Below, one piece after another: positions 24,331 to 37,440 of a stretch of 64,000 nt of DNA (the stretch's first letter is position 1; every line of letters starts with the position of its first letter). The translations under genes were made by a program, and so were the position numbers. The notes beneath the pieces are model-generated. The model did not search any database. It saw nothing but the letters and a program-made list of their open reading frames with translations, and was not told where the DNA came from. This stretch comes from Apostichopus californicus (Eukaryota > Echinodermata > Holothuroidea > Aspidochirotida > Stichopodidae), in contig JAIPMN010002560.1 of the NCBI GenBank assembly GCA_020650975.1, positions 1 to 64,000 of the forward strand. Direction: 5' to 3'.

Positions 24331-26427
24331 GTCATCGAAGCACATTAGTGGAAAAAGAGGCCAAAGAGCGCCCTCTTTCCTGGCCAGATCTTTCTTGGTC
24401 CATGTTTCCAAATAGCTAAAAATTCAATTCCACATTTGAAAGATTTTGCAATTTTTATTATTACATCACATAGAGACCTGAGCAAGTCTGAGTATGATAT
24501 CACATATCCATATTTTTCTTTATTTATTACAACATTGTTGTTGATTTTTTTTTGTGGGGGGTGGTGGGGATGATAAAAAGGTTTTGTTGTTGTAAATATT
24601 CAATTTAAAATAAATTGCAGTGGTTAACATGAACTAAAAATATTGGCATCCTTTTCAGTGTCAACGCTGTGTGCAGTGACCTTAAAAATATAAGAATGAA
24701 AAACTACAAAGAGAATGCAAATGGTTCCATCTGCTGACAGCATGATGATGTATGTCACAGATTGACAACATGGCTGCGGGCCAATGCCGCGACTGCCATG
24801 TCTCCCAAGCATAGCAACTAGATTTGTTGTAGATACATGAGGTTAGGGGTGGGGGGGGGGGCGGTGAAGCTCTTCGTCCCAAAGATTTGTATGATACAAC
24901 CTAACAGTGAAGATTGTGTTTATATTTCTCATATAAATCTAATCAAGGAGTGACATTGGTAATTTGTTTCCTATTTTAGTGAGAAAACTTTATAGCCCAC
25001 TTTCTGATATAATAGTAGCCCAACAAAACTTACAAGTGTGGTAAATTTTAATATTTTGTCCGTTTTTGTCACATTTTCCAACATTTTTATTTTTTTATTT
25101 TTTTTCATTGTAAAATATCATAAAACATGTTCCTGTGTTAAGACTGTCATCATTGTGTCGTTTTGTCGTTTGAAGTCGACTTCTATTTCCTGTTTTTAAG
25201 CTGATGTTTTTTGTGTCAGTAAAATATTTCACTAATCAACTCTTAATTAATAATGCTCATTTGGATTTCTTTTCAAGTGAACTTTTGTCATCAATGTCTT
25301 TTACAGAGATCTTTTCCTCTCGATTCGAATTTGGACTTGCTTGAACCTTGTTGCCCTTTCTTTAGAAAATAGTTGTCTTATAAAATGATGTGAAAGTGAT
25401 CAGTGGGTAGTTAATGGATAGTGATTTCGATTTCGATTTATTTTAAACTAGTATAAATATAAAATATTTATAAATAGGCGTACATCAAAAAACAGTTCTT
25501 GTTAAGATTAAACAAATGATATGGTAAATGGTAAGTGAAAGAAATAAGATTGTTGAATGGTTTAAACATAAAATGATGAAACAGTCATTACTGAAACTAT
25601 AATAAAGGTTCTAAAACTATCAAATTGTATAAACATTGCTGCACGGTATTTGAACGAATTTCTATACAGTTGAATTCTATATTTGGGCAAGATGTTTGGA
25701 TTTCTGAGGGTTCTGGTTGACTTCACTAGATGACTCATGAGTGGGACATGCAGTTATGCAAGAGTTATGCAAGTATACTTAGATTCAAAGAGGTGGGGAT
25801 GGGGCCCAAGGTGGGGGGAGGTGGGGTGGGGGATTGGAGGAGCCTTGTGTATGTTATAGTTCTCCCAGATTTGTAGGTATTTAATTTTATGATGCAATCA
25901 GTCTACAGGAAGTACCATATCAATTTAATGCTCAGTTTGTAATTTAACGGTTTGAAGTTTCCTTCCTCAATTGCTTGGAATGCATTAAAACTTAATTGGA
26001 CAATACGGATCTCATTAGGACAAGCTACGAAAACTGTATTTAACTTATTTGTGCATGTCTTGAAAATCTCACAGACCACCGAAAATTGTTTGCAAATCAC
26101 TTTTGGCCCCATTGTGCCCCATAGTTTGTGGACCATGGATTAAGACATCAATGGTTTCCCTTCAAATAATGAAGGAAAATTTGACAGATTGAAAATTGTT
26201 GATTTCCACTTAACATGTCAGTCAGCCTACCTAGTGATTTGAATAGACATAACGTGCTGTAATTAGAGGGGAAAGGGAAATTACATAAAGAAAAATACTT
26301 CCCACACCCCCTGGCTCCCTGGATCCACAACCACCCCTCCTTTAAGAGTTCCTTCCCCCTGTCAAGCAGATTATTTTTTTTTTATGATCCAGGGTTTACT
26401 GAATTTTGTCTTTTCATCTTTCGCCAG
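24331..26427. other. Non-coding stretch before the first coding exon seen
   Basis: AT-rich with G-runs at 24550 and 25800-25840. No exon was found that ends in the one-base phase needed to feed the exon at 26428, so the preceding exon is either further upstream or not recognisable. Confidence 0.5.
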
Positions 26428-26476
26428 ATTTGGACGTTCCCTCTTCCGGTTCTGACAGGGGAAAGTTCCGCATAAG
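26428..26476 (+). CDS. SVIL: Supervillin-like gene, candidate 5'-most exon seen
   Basis: The acceptor is tttcatctttcgccag and the donor is GTCAGT after CGCATAAG. The 49 bases read LDVPSSGSDRGKFRI in the frame required by the next exon, with the junction codon AG|G giving Arg. The first two bases AT complete a codon begun in an unseen upstream exon, so this is not the first exon if it is translated. Small, with no recognisable motif. The support is splice signals plus phase, not homology. It could instead be leader sequence, with translation starting at the ATG in the following exon. Confidence 0.5.
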
Positions 26477-28413
26477 GTCAGTTTAATGAGTGAATAAATC
26501 TGCATGATAATTAGGATCGTAATATTCAGAGTTGTGACATCATCGCCGATATGTGGGGATAGGTTTCTTTAAAATTCATCCGTATTACCTCAAAATTTTA
26601 CCTACCATAACGTTTAAATTGCTGAGGCTTTTGAAAAGCACATTCCCACAGATTATGACCTTTCAAAAGTATTCTCAAGTTTTGAAGAAAGTAAACAACA
26701 TGCTTTGAGAGTGGGTGTATTAGTGTTTGTTAAACTTTCAACACGAGTGACCAATATTTAACATTCTAGCATATTGCCAGGCAATGCTAATGATGACTTT
26801 CAATGAACAAATAGTGGTTTACACTCAATTGGAATGCAAATTAAGTGTAAATCGTGAATGCTTGTATTTATCTGCGTGTTTGTTGTTTCATATAAAATTA
26901 AGCTGTTTGCAAGCGGTCACCAATTTGCATTAGTTTTACCAAAACTCTCACTGTTAGGGCCTCCCAAAACAAATCTCTATTCTTTAACCTAAAATAACTG
27001 TCTTGAGTTAGTAACTAACAAATAATCCATTAATAAGAAAGTTCTAAAATTGATCTTATTTGTTTTGGAAAATGTCTTTGCATTTACAAACTTTTTTCTC
27101 AAGTCTGTGTTAATGATTTATTCAAAATGCAAATCAGATGTGTTCAAACTTGCATAATTTTGATCCTCATTATTCTGATTAGATCTTGAACAGTCAATTA
27201 CTGTGGAGTCTAATTTTTCAGTTTTACATGTTGTCCATGTATATATGTAAAAGTGTCAGATTGGCAATATTTTTATAATTTAAAACAAAAAACAGGCCTT
27301 ACTGGTTCCTTCTTGTCACTAGATTGATAACGAACCTTTCCCCTTTTTTTCTATTTCTAGTATTCTATTTCTATTTTGAGAGATGCGTTCTACTAGGTCG
27401 ACGTTTGAAAAAGTGGATGGATGAAAGCAAATTAACCCTGCTTTTGTCGAAAAAAGTAGTAGTATAAAACTTCTCAGCTCTTGATACAAGGTTAAACCAT
27501 TCATTTTCTGTGGTGATGTTGTTGAACTAAATACCAACACGTACATTGGGGTGTGTTGTTTTTTTAACTGAGTGCATGTGTGTAGAGGATGCTTTTTGAA
27601 TGTGCAACAGGAAGTCAATAAACCCAATCAAGTACTCTGTGTGACATCTGCGTGTCGGTTCCTAAAAGTAGGAGTTTCTCGGTTCACTCATTAAAGATTT
27701 TATCATCACTAATAAACTTTAAGCCAGATGTCTATCATAGGAAGTGATCGTCTGACTATCAAGGTGATGTCTCGATCTTTCTCGGTTTGGAAAGTCTCTG
27801 ATTCAGCCGGAGATGTGTTTTACATAGTGTCATAATCATCATTTAACCTTTGTAAAAGTGTAAGCCAAGCTGAAATGCATGTCGCATCGGTAGCTACTCT
27901 TATTACAACAACAAGTCACACACATATGTAACAGATGCACTTTCATAAGTTTGCTATTAAACAAATCTTGAGTTCATTGTTTTCGAAAATTATATATAAA
28001 TAAAAAGTGAAGGATAGAAAAGAAAGTAACATACTTTTAGAAGTGATTTAGAACAATGAGGTGGTAATTGAATGGTATAATTAGGAGAGATTTGTTTCAC
28101 TGGGGTATATATAGTGATTGGAACACATATAGAGATTTAATGTTGTGATTTACAGGGGCAACCGCTGGGCCCAGTTGTCGTAGAAAGAAACCTCAACATG
28201 GGTATTGTTCATTGTTTCTAATATGTGTTTAGACAAGGCCTCTAACTTTCAAGAAAGGCAGTCAGGCTCTTTGCTTTTTAACCTTGCTTCAACTACCATC
28301 CCCTACCCCTCCTCCCCCCCCACCCACCACCACCACCACAAAGTCCTCTGCCCAACTAAGTCATCTGAAATTTGAATTAACCTTTTCAGACATGTGTGTC
28401 TGACTGTGAGGAG

Positions 28414-28706
28414 CAGGCGTGTAGCCAGGAATTTGCCAAGGGAGGGGCGAACCTGTAGGCAAATGATCAGAGCCGTAGATTCGGCATTGGAAACTATCTA
28501 AGCGTAGCGCCACCAAAGCGTACAAGAAAATTTCGTCCGAAAATGCCTCCCAGATCGCTGGAAATGGCACTTCCCAGGCCTTGCAAGTTGCAACTAAGCA
28601 TATTCTATTTGAAATTACTAGCGATATCATAAAAACATAAAAAAAAAAATATGCTGAAGGGGGGGGCAGTTGCCCCTTCGCGCCCCCCCCATTGGCTATG
28701 CGCCTG
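28414..28706. mobile_element. hAT-type miniature element, 293 bp
   Basis: The ends CAGGCGTGTAGCCAGG and TTGGCTATGCGCCTG are inverted, with perfect 8-bp duplications GTGAGGAG at 28406-28413 and 28707-28714. The interior has CTATCTAAGCGTAGCGCC and a G-run/C-run palindrome near the right end. It is the same family as 20847 and 44417. Confidence 0.88.
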
Positions 28707-29489
28707 GTGAGGAGTATATCTTCAGTTTGTTCAAAGTTGCTGGTGATAGGCCATTCTGTGGCTGAAAAGCTACGACATTGTGCGAAACTAGAAACATCCC
28801 TATATAGAGAGACCGAAAGAGAAAGAGAAAGGTATAAAGAGAACATGCTGTATTTGGAAGGTTGTGTTGATATGATCAGCTAATGGAATAGACTGACAAA
28901 ACTAATCTTGTTAGACTGAGTATTGCAAGGATGCAAACCTAATCTGGCCCTCAGGAACATAATCAAATTCACTTAGAGGAAATAAAGTTTGTCAGTTGCC
29001 CGGTTAAGAAACCAAATGAAGAAGGGTGTCGTGTGAATCCAGTGACCGTACCTGACAAGACTGTACACCTGGCTAATCCTCATTTCTGATATTTTGGAAG
29101 GTTTGGAGATAATTCTGTGACAAACCCTTAAAAGCGACATGTGACAGGATATATGATGCCTGTATTTCAATAAGTAAGGCAAAGAAAAAAAGAAGAAAAA
29201 ATTAAATCGAAAAATCAAAAGGTTTTCCCTCGGGGTTAAGATCAGCAGAACCGAGAGGCCTAGAAAATTCTTGTCGGTTTCTGAAAACTTATTTTATTTT
29301 ATTCCCACCGTTTTTCACCGTTGCAATTAAAGCTTTTTCAACCATTGAAAACTTTTTCACTGTACAACTGGTTTGTAGGTTACATCAAAACTAAGTAAGT
29401 TCAAAGAACTTTTAAAATAAATTTGTTTCACTACAATGACAGGCTTTCACTATAGCTCTCGAATATGCATACACAAAATCAACGAAACT

Positions 29490-29575
29490 CAACTGAAGTA
29501 GACATATCCACTTAAGTTGACATGTCCACTTAAGTAGACAAGTCCACTGAAGTAGACACGTCCACTTCAGTGGAG
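29490..29575. repeat. 18-bp imperfect tandem repeat, palindromic units
   Basis: Units such as AAGTAGACATGTCCACTT recur about five times with small changes. Each unit is close to its own reverse complement, so the array could form alternative hairpins. It lies in an SVIL intron. Confidence 0.75.
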
Positions 29576-30822
29576 TGTGTCATCTGATGTTGTGTTTCGT
29601 TTCTGTATTCTTCCTTTGCCTGTGAAGCCTGCATGGCAACACACATTTGTGTTAAATACCACTTTGGGGCCTAACACAAGGAAAGTATGTATAATGCTAG
29701 GCCTACACCTCTTTGACCTCTCTGCATGCCCATGATCTAACTGTGATAATTAAGGTTTCTCATTTAGATAAAAAATCTGACTCTCCAAGGTTAAAGGAAG
29801 TTTGCCCGGAATCCAAAAAGGGAGGAGGGTGATGGAGGATGGGTAGGCCTACAGAGAAGAGGAAACATCAGAAATTAGAAGAAATTCCGGAACGGACATC
29901 TTTCAAACTGGATCGATGCCAGTTGCCCAATATACTCTATTCCCCCGGCCTAAACTCTTTCTTTATATCTAATCTATTCTTTTCTTTCTAATGAAAACAA
30001 AAATGATAAAAACTTAGTCAATTTTATATATCTAAATAATCATAGGAAGTGATCTTGAATTGACAACTTGTTAACTTAGTGGTAAAACTCAAAAATTCTT
30101 CAGTTCAGATATCATGAGAGCAAGCACGAACAAAGATTTTGTCAGCAGAAGCTAGTGTATTATTTTACTCGACGAAGCTTGTAGCTGAAATTTTACGATC
30201 ATAGTTGGGTTACGAGTCAGTGTCACTTTAACCACTAATCCTATAGTATGAATATTCACAGATTATTGCATACAGCTCAATTAAGCTTAATTAAACAATT
30301 AAGGTCTCAGTGGCTGCTCAGAATCGGTGACTAATCATTAGACATTCAGGATTCTTTCACAGACAATATTTTTAGTCGCAAAAAAATTTATCGTTATGTT
30401 TTATCGGTTTATAATCTTTGATGAGAATGCTAAGTTCCTTTTGCGTCTGCACGTTGCCATCTTCATGTGACTAGAGTAGGAAGCCACCAGGGTTGTGGCA
30501 AAATTGATTAATCGAAATGCAAACTGTGGCTTTAAGATCTGATCTCAAGTTTGTCGATATGCCATGAATTTCAATTTTTTTTTCCTTTTCCTTTTTCCAT
30601 TTATGGGATTGGACTCTAAATGGCAATCTCAAAGCTACATTATCCACCAAACTTTCACTTGCTTGATTTACCATTGACTGTTTTACACTGTTTATAGAGC
30701 GGGGCTATATATCTTCATAGCAAAGACCATTTGGGATCAAAATAATCATTCTCTTGCTTCACAACTGAGATAAAAATGATCAAATTTGATAAAAATTAAT
30801 ACTGTTTTTAATTCTTTTTCAG

Positions 30823-30902
30823 GCGAGACAATAGAGGGAAACCTGAACTTGAAGACCTCCCTGAAGAGGGCAATATGACATCTAGAAGTAGCAACTATGG
30901 AG
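30823..30902 (+). CDS. SVIL: Supervillin-like gene exon (acidic linker, contains an in-frame ATG)
   Basis: The acceptor is aattctttttcag and the donor is GTAATT. The 80 bases read RDNRGKPELEDLPEEGNMTS and then RSSNYG, and the last base joins TG of the next exon to give Val. The ATG at 30875 is the first in-frame Met visible and is a candidate start if the upstream exon is not translated. The phase fit to both neighbours is exact. There is no domain here. The sequence is charged and disordered like the rest of this half of the protein. Confidence 0.65.
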
Positions 30903-31609
30903 GTAATTTCTATATTCAAATAAAATCTTAGGAATGATGCAGAGCAATGAGGGGGGGGAAGGGGGAGGGAGGAGGGAGGAGGGTTTGTCCCCCTACTCTT
31001 TAGCCAAGTCAAGAAACTTGCATTGAAAGATGTCAAACACTAGCCCCCAAAATAATCTTTATAAAATAATAATAGCCGGCTGTAATAATCAAAAACATAT
31101 TTCGGTGCCACTGTTGTGCTGATGTCTTTCTTTTGGGCTTCTGACTTTTTGAGAAATCTTGGTCTCAGCCACCCCCCCCCACCCCCACCCCACCCCACCC
31201 ATTTTAAAATGGGCACCACTATCCCTGAATCTTATCTCAGGTGTTGCATGTGGAATGTTTATTATTAATTTGTTATATTGAGTATAAAGTAGGCCTACAT
31301 ATGTTGTTTATTTTCCAGTCTTTTTTCCCTTGGAAAGATAAATAGAATTGTTAGGCTACTTATAAACATGAAAAAGAGCAGGAAATTGTAAGAAACGGTT
31401 TAGAAAGACCAGCAAAATTATAGTCTACCCTACCACACAAACATCTTATCTCTGACTTCAGACCTATGCTCCTGCTTTACACATAATTAACTATCCATTT
31501 TCAAATAGCGCCATCTATTAATTGTCACAATTCTTATATTAAGCATTGATCATGACAAAAGTCACTGATTTCGTGGGGGTAAAGGAGTTCACTGTTTTTT
31601 ACTTGACAG

Positions 31610-32339
31610 TGTCAAAGCTACGTGACAGATACAGCTCAGAGCGGCCCTCATCTCTAGATACGCCCAGGTACGGTAGCTCTCGCACCACCAGCAGTAAGAG
31701 CGTCGGCGCACTGCAGAGTCGCTTCTCGGACAAGAAAGAATCTTCGTCCTCCACCGATCTCTCCTCGGCCGGGAGATCTTCGGCGCTAAAGTCCACCCAG
31801 TCTTCCAGAGCGAAAAATATCGTCGAGGAGAAGAGGCGGTACGGCACCCCCGAGAAGAGGCTGAGCTCCGAGAGCGGATACGGAAGTCTGGAGAGAGATA
31901 AAAGTAAAGATCTGACCAGACAGAAGGAACGAGCGAAGAACGAAAGAAACGGAAACATCGGCAAGATCAACGAGAACGGCAGCTCGGTGGCGCCGGACCC
32001 GGACCACCAGGTGGCGTGTTCCGTCACCAAGACCATCGCCCAGCGGAGCGGCTCGGAATCGGACGATGCCGCGTCCAAGAAGGCCCGCATGGAGATGTAC
32101 AAGGAGAAGAGGAGGAGAGAATTGGCAGAGAAGCACGGGACCGCCGGAAACGGTGGAGAAAATAGGTCCAAGAGACTACCAAGGGAGCCGTCATCGTCTT
32201 CATCTTTATCTTCCCCTGTCCACAAGAGAGTCGACGTAACCGCGGCGACCAAGCAGAAAGGGGGCGAGGAACACGATGCGAAGAAGACCCGAAAGAGTAT
32301 GACGGAAGTGGTGAAAACGGAGGACACATTAAAAGCAAG
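31610..32339 (+). CDS. SVIL: Supervillin-like gene exon with the conserved RRRELAEKHG block
   Basis: This 730-base exon runs from the acceptor ttacttgacag to the donor GTCAGT. It begins SKLRDRYSSERPSSLDTPRY; the DTPRY motif also occurs early in vertebrate supervillin (EEDTPRY). At 32086-32140 it encodes ARMEMYKEKRRRELAEKHG, which closely matches human ERIARYKAERRRQLAEKYG and is the best evidence for the family call. The rest is Ser, Arg and Lys rich and predicted disordered. The exon is GC- and CpG-rich compared with flanking introns, as are the other long exons. Antisense open frames over it are shadows. Confidence 0.88.
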
Positions 32340-35300
32340 GTCAGTATTATAGGAATAAAGTAAAATAAAATTTTACTTCTGTATTTAACCTAGCGGTCAA
32401 CTGCATATCAAGTTTGTCAACCATTTAGATGACAAGAAACTGACCCCCCCCCCCTCCCACTCTCTCGAGAAAAAAAAGGCATAAAGCTTTTCTTTCTTAT
32501 GGGACTAAAAAGGAGAACAATTTCTTCCAAAATTATGTTTCTACAGCATGGTTGGCAAACCTTTGATGTAGTTGATTGCTGTGTTTGCATACATTGAATA
32601 AGGATTTTTTTTTTGGGGGGAGGGCAATTTGTCATGTGACATGCTGCTGTTATTCCAAACTTTGGATTTTGCCTTACGTAGCTTAGTTATGACCGGCAGT
32701 TATTGTTTTCTTCTGCTTGAAATTGAAATATTTGTTTGGTGTGAGTTCCATTAATAGATTTATTTTAGATTTATTAACTAACATATACTAACCTGTTTTT
32801 TCCTCTTCATGCAGTAGCAATGGCACTTGATTTAGAAAGGCTTTCCTCTAATTCATACATAGCTACTTTAAATCAGTTAAAGACTATTATATGGTAAAAC
32901 CTTGATTTTAAAACTTAATTCTGTGACTTATAGTCTTTAGGAGTTAAATTCCAAAGGGGAAGAGAAACCTAATATCAAAATGGAAAATGAGCGTCCATGT
33001 TGTTTCAAAATCCATTGTTTCCTTCCATTGTTTCCAGAAACACAATAGACCACCTGCTGGTGATTCACTTCCTAGATAATTTGGATTAGCCAATCAAAAT
33101 AGGTTACATTATACACGACCACATATCAAGATACTAGGGACAAGATATATTGAAATGGGATTTCAACTGTAAAACAATGTGGAAATATTTTTCTCTTTAA
33201 AATCAGTGGTACATTTTCTGCCAACTGAATATTAGAGTTGAGTCTTCATTTTTTTTAAAATATTATGGAAGTGAAATGCCAGCCAGCTGCTTTAAACTTT
33301 AAATTAATATATATCATTGATTGTGATTGTTTAATACAGGTCAGACCTCAATAAACCTTTCACAATAACCCAAATACAACAAAAGCTTATCGTTGGTTTG
33401 GTCAACACAAACAGGTTTACTCGGTAGCGTGGAATCATATTTTAGGTAAACAAACAGTTTTCCACCCATTGTATTAACTTGAGTTGATTGATTGTGCCAT
33501 CGTTAAGAAGTTTGCAACGATTTTGTCAATTGGCCTTGTAGTTAAATGTAATAGTGTAATAAATGGTATGAGTGTAACTAGGTATATTGCAATTACGCAT
33601 ATTCTTTCAACAAAATCCTGACATAAACAAGCTTTTAGGTAAAGTTTAAGTTTTTAATGAAACTGTAGCTACAGGTGTATATTCCATGTGAGAAACAAAA
33701 AATTATTATCACAAAGTTTAGTTAAAACTAGGAAAGTACAAATCAATTATGAAAAGTTGTGAAGATATGTAAAGTAGCACGGGTCACTTGAATCACCAGG
33801 TTTTGAAAAGAACCTACATTTATACTTTACAGTTAAAGTCACTTTTTGAGCTGACTGTGACAATCATTTTCACTCTATTCAATACTGAAATCCCATAACA
33901 GCGTAAATTTTTACATTGACTCAACTATGATCTCAAATAAGGAAGTTAAAATCCAAACGTTTTCCAGTACGCTTTTCGCGTGCATATGATTAACCAAGAT
34001 ATTTGTTTGAGCAACACTTTGTAAATGGTCGATACAAAACTAATGAATGACTTTCTTGCAAAAATATGGAACCTTTAGATGGATGTATCTTTATAGTTTG
34101 ACCTAAGTGCAAACTTGTTTCAAGTAATACTTGTTTGGTTTGGTCCGGTTGCCCCACCTCTCTCCCCCCCCCCCCAAAAGAACTCTTTTACTATGTTGGC
34201 ATGATCTGACTTAATATTGCTTTAAGTTTCAAATGGTGTTAATTGTCTCGATTAACTTAGAAGAATAATCTGTCCGTACGTACGTATTCGGACCTTTAGA
34301 AAGTCAAATCGTGGCTTAATTGCTATCCCGGAATGATCTGTTTCTAACTCAAAGGAACACCCAGGGCTCTTGATAAAAAAAGTAGGTTTATCGTAACATT
34401 GTTGGCTGTGTCATAAAAACTGTGTTGTGCGTCAGACTAATTGATTTCGCTCCATGGTAGACTGGCAACGCCAAACATGCTTGCCTTAAAGGGGCAGTCT
34501 TTATATTGGAACAAAATCTTGGGTATAGTAAAATATTTATTGGACGAAAGTCATGAAAAAATAACCAATTACTTTATTTCTACTCACAAGACTGCAAAAT
34601 CTGAAATATTTGTGTATTCATTGAATACCTGAGAGGTCTTCTACCCACTAATGTTTGTATCGTAAGTTTAACTCAATTTTCGTAAAAATATTCAGGCGTT
34701 CAATGTTAATTAAAATTGCATAGTGACACATTTCTGAGAAACAGTATAGGGCCACCAATTATTTTTGATCGATATATAACCAGACTGCTATAGAATTGCC
34801 TATTTGTTGTGCCTAGTATTGGACACTTATTACTTACACTTCTAAATAAATGAAATTTCTATCTCCAAAAAAATTGTGAGGGCCATGAAGAAGACTCTAA
34901 TTTGAAACAGCATCAGATATAAGAATGGTAAATAAGACATTTGTGAATTTGGCAGCATATGTATGTGTGTGTTTGTGGTGAGGGGGGGGGGGAGGGGAGT
35001 TGAGAGTACAGGTGAAACTGAAATAATGAAGTTGGTTGCAGACTAGCTGGAGTTTCTTCCACTAGCCTCTGAAGAAGATCCCCCTAGGATCAAAACATCC
35101 ATCCCCTCCATTCCCCTAGCCCACCCCCATTTAGCTGTAACTCAGTTTTTCTGTTTATAAATGATAACTGTAGTACTGTTTGTTCATAGATTGCTACCAT
35201 AAATAGCGTGCAGTTGACAGATTTGCCTAGAGCTTAATTTACTAATTACGACGAAGCCAAGAAAAGAAAACAAGGGAAGAGCAAATATAAATTATTTGCA

Positions 35301-36677
35301 AAAGAGAAATTTTTCTTATTAAAAGTGAAGTAAATCAGGCTTGTTGTCCACAGCTGCTTATATGGTGGCAAGGCTTTAAATGGTTCACACCTTCACAAAG
35401 CAGGTGTTAAATTTAACTGCTAGCATCTTCTCTAAGATAAATACGTTAGAACTACCGGCATGAGCCGCTGGAAATATATATACGAAGATGGGATTCTATT
35501 AGCAGTCTCTGCCGAGTGGAATTCTACAAGGATTACATGTTTCTAATTTTTGTTAAAATTTACGTTTTCTTTGGAAAAAACCAAATTCATCAGAGCTCTC
35601 GAAATTGAATTGTGCAAAACCGTGAAATTTCAAAAGTGTGTAAAGATATAACCGCTATTCTGATTGAAGTTTTGAATGATAGGAATCTTGGGGAAATATT
35701 CGGTAGTTAGGTAAGAAACCTCTTGTAAATATTCTCTGTAAACTTCTTTCTTTTGTACAGGATTTAGAAAAATTGAGGGGCTTGGGGGGGGGGGATTGGT
35801 TCAGGGGGGATAGATATAGGTGGCGGTATTTGACGTTACGAATCTGAATAAGGACTAAACTTACAATAGATGTTAGTAAGTTTATAATTTAGTGCTAGTC
35901 GATCGCAAATACGAAACTTAATGTGCTCCCAGACTAGTAAATTTAGAAATGTTAGTAAATCCTGTATAATTCAACGACCAGCGTTACCATGAACACACAT
36001 GATCTTTGGACCATTTGAAGCAACTAGGCCAAGCTGCAACACTGTTAAGTGCGACTGGTGAAGGAATTTTGAAGACAGTATAGATCTTTGTTTCAACATG
36101 TCTTATTTAGGAGCCCTACCAGGTTACCCATCATAACTTTCAGGGACCTTAATACCTTGCACAACCAGATTGTAGCAAATAAAAACACCAAAATTCAACT
36201 TTTTTAAGACCACAAGCAGTATTGAATTTTGTGATGAGATGGTATAGAGCCTGTGATGTCTCTCAAATTGTTCTGTTAAAAGTAATAAATGCACTGCATG
36301 ACATCACAATTATATGATCCTATATCTATCCAATCATATATATTTAAAAAGTCACATGACCACTGACTGTAGTTAGTTTCTCTAAACCAATCATATCATT
36401 GATATCCAAAAATGTTTGAATTCTTTGCCTGGCGTGTTTATTTGAAATTCGAAGCTTTCTTTTCAAACCATCTTCTATCCTCTTCATTAAAGGTGACATT
36501 GGATTTCTTAGATAATATTATATTTAACATCAATTATAATACTAGTTTTTTACCTGCATTTCTTACCATAATTCTTTCCTATTAATCATGTTTGGTGTTT
36601 TTTTCTTCTTCCTGCTAACATTGTTCTTTTCCATACTTCTTGCCATCTTCCCCTCGCAAACCATGCATGTCTCACAG
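32340..36677 (+). other. Intron of the supervillin-like gene
   Basis: Bounded by GTCAGT and TCTCACAG. Contains the second hairpin motif at 35069. Otherwise AT-rich with G-runs at 34980 and 35785; no other element recognised. Confidence 0.7.
35069..35098 (+). other. Hairpin motif, second copy (CTGAAGAAGATCC-N5-GGATC)
   Basis: GATCC/GGATC again encloses five bases (CCCTA), with CTGAAGA before and AAAACATC after. It matches the 11.1 kb copy at most positions, with the stem fully conserved. CTGAAGA fits the CUGANGA hammerhead rule, but an extra A lies before the stem and GAAA is CAAAA, so activity is doubtful. Confidence 0.4.
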
Positions 36678-36764
36678 ACGTAATCGTAGAGTATCAAACC
36701 TGTCCATGGAAACCCAACAGCTCGTTGACACTCTGGAGTCGTCCCGAGCAGCTCGCCGTGAGAG
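36678..36764 (+). CDS. SVIL: Supervillin-like gene exon
   Basis: The acceptor tgcatgtctcacag and the donor GTAATG bound 87 bases. They encode RNRRVSNLSMETQQLVDTLE and then SSRAARRE, with Arg codons split across both junctions (AG|A on each side). The length keeps the phase. The helix-like stretch METQQLVDTLE is short. No separate open frame reveals this exon; it was found from splice signals and phase between its neighbours. Confidence 0.75.
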
Positions 36765-36943
36765 GTAATGTAGTATCTATCTATAGCTCTAGCTATTTAT
36801 CAATAGATCTATCGATCTATCTATCTGCCATCTAGCTATTATTCATTAGTCGCTCATTTTTTCTTCAAATGTTTAGCCTGCTTGATAAGCTGGTTGCCGC
36901 AGAACTTGAAAGTTGTATTCCTCAACATTGTGAGATCTGACAA

Positions 36944-37017
36944 TGGGCGGCGATCATGGGGGGGGGGACGGGGGGGGGACATGTCCCCCCAAAATTTGAA
37001 ACAAATCGCCGCCCCTG
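36944..37017. mobile_element. Short hAT-like element in an SVIL intron
   Basis: GGGCGGCGAT near the left end and ATCGCCGCCC near the right are inverted. The 10-base GATCTGACAA occurs on both sides (36934-36943 and 37018-37027), so the duplication is 8 bp plus chance or a longer repeat. The centre is a G-run/C-run hairpin. It begins about 180 bases after the exon 36678-36764. Confidence 0.6.
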
Positions 37018-37274
37018 GATCTGACAACTTATCCCTACACAATGTGGAGCGCTAAAGTTAAACAAGATGATATCATAGTATGTGAAAATGCTCTTAGTGG
37101 GTGGTGATAAAATGCTCCTTCTTTGATAGCATTTCTAAGACAAGAATATTAAACTCTAAATTGATGATAAATTGTGTTGATGTCCCCTTTAAGGTTGTTG
37201 GACTATGCTGCTTAATTCTTAAACATTGAGTATTTTGTGAATGGTTATTGAACTTGTCAAACAAAACTGTAGGA

Positions 37275-37440
37275 CAGTGGGTAGTGGGGGAGTGGGTATG
37301 GGAGTGGGTAGAGAAAGTGGGTAGGAGGAATGGGTAGGAGAAATGGGTATAGGGAATGGGTAGGGAGAGCAGTAGGGGCATGGGTAAGGGAAGTGGGTAA
37401 TGGGAATGAGTAAGGGGAGTGGGTAGGGGGAATAGGTAGC
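37275..37440. repeat. GTGGGTAG-type minisatellite
   Basis: About a dozen degenerate units built on GGGAATGGGTAG or GGGAGTGGGTAG. The - strand open frame over it is a by-product of the repeat and not a gene. Confidence 0.75.

Larger units (their letters stand above)
26477..30822 (+). other. Intron of the supervillin-like gene
   Basis: Bounded by GTCAGT and TTTTTCAG. Contains the 28414 miniature element and the 29490 array. A possible exon at 28156 (after TTTACAG) has a stop in the needed frame. Confidence 0.5.

Noticed and set aside
28156-28200. Exon-like segment between TTTACAG and GTATTG
   Set aside because: Has a stop codon in the frame required after the 26428 exon.
31599-32327. Long - strand open frame over the 31610 exon
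   Set aside because: Shadow of the GC-rich coding strand; the + frame has matched splice phases and the RRRELAEKHG block.
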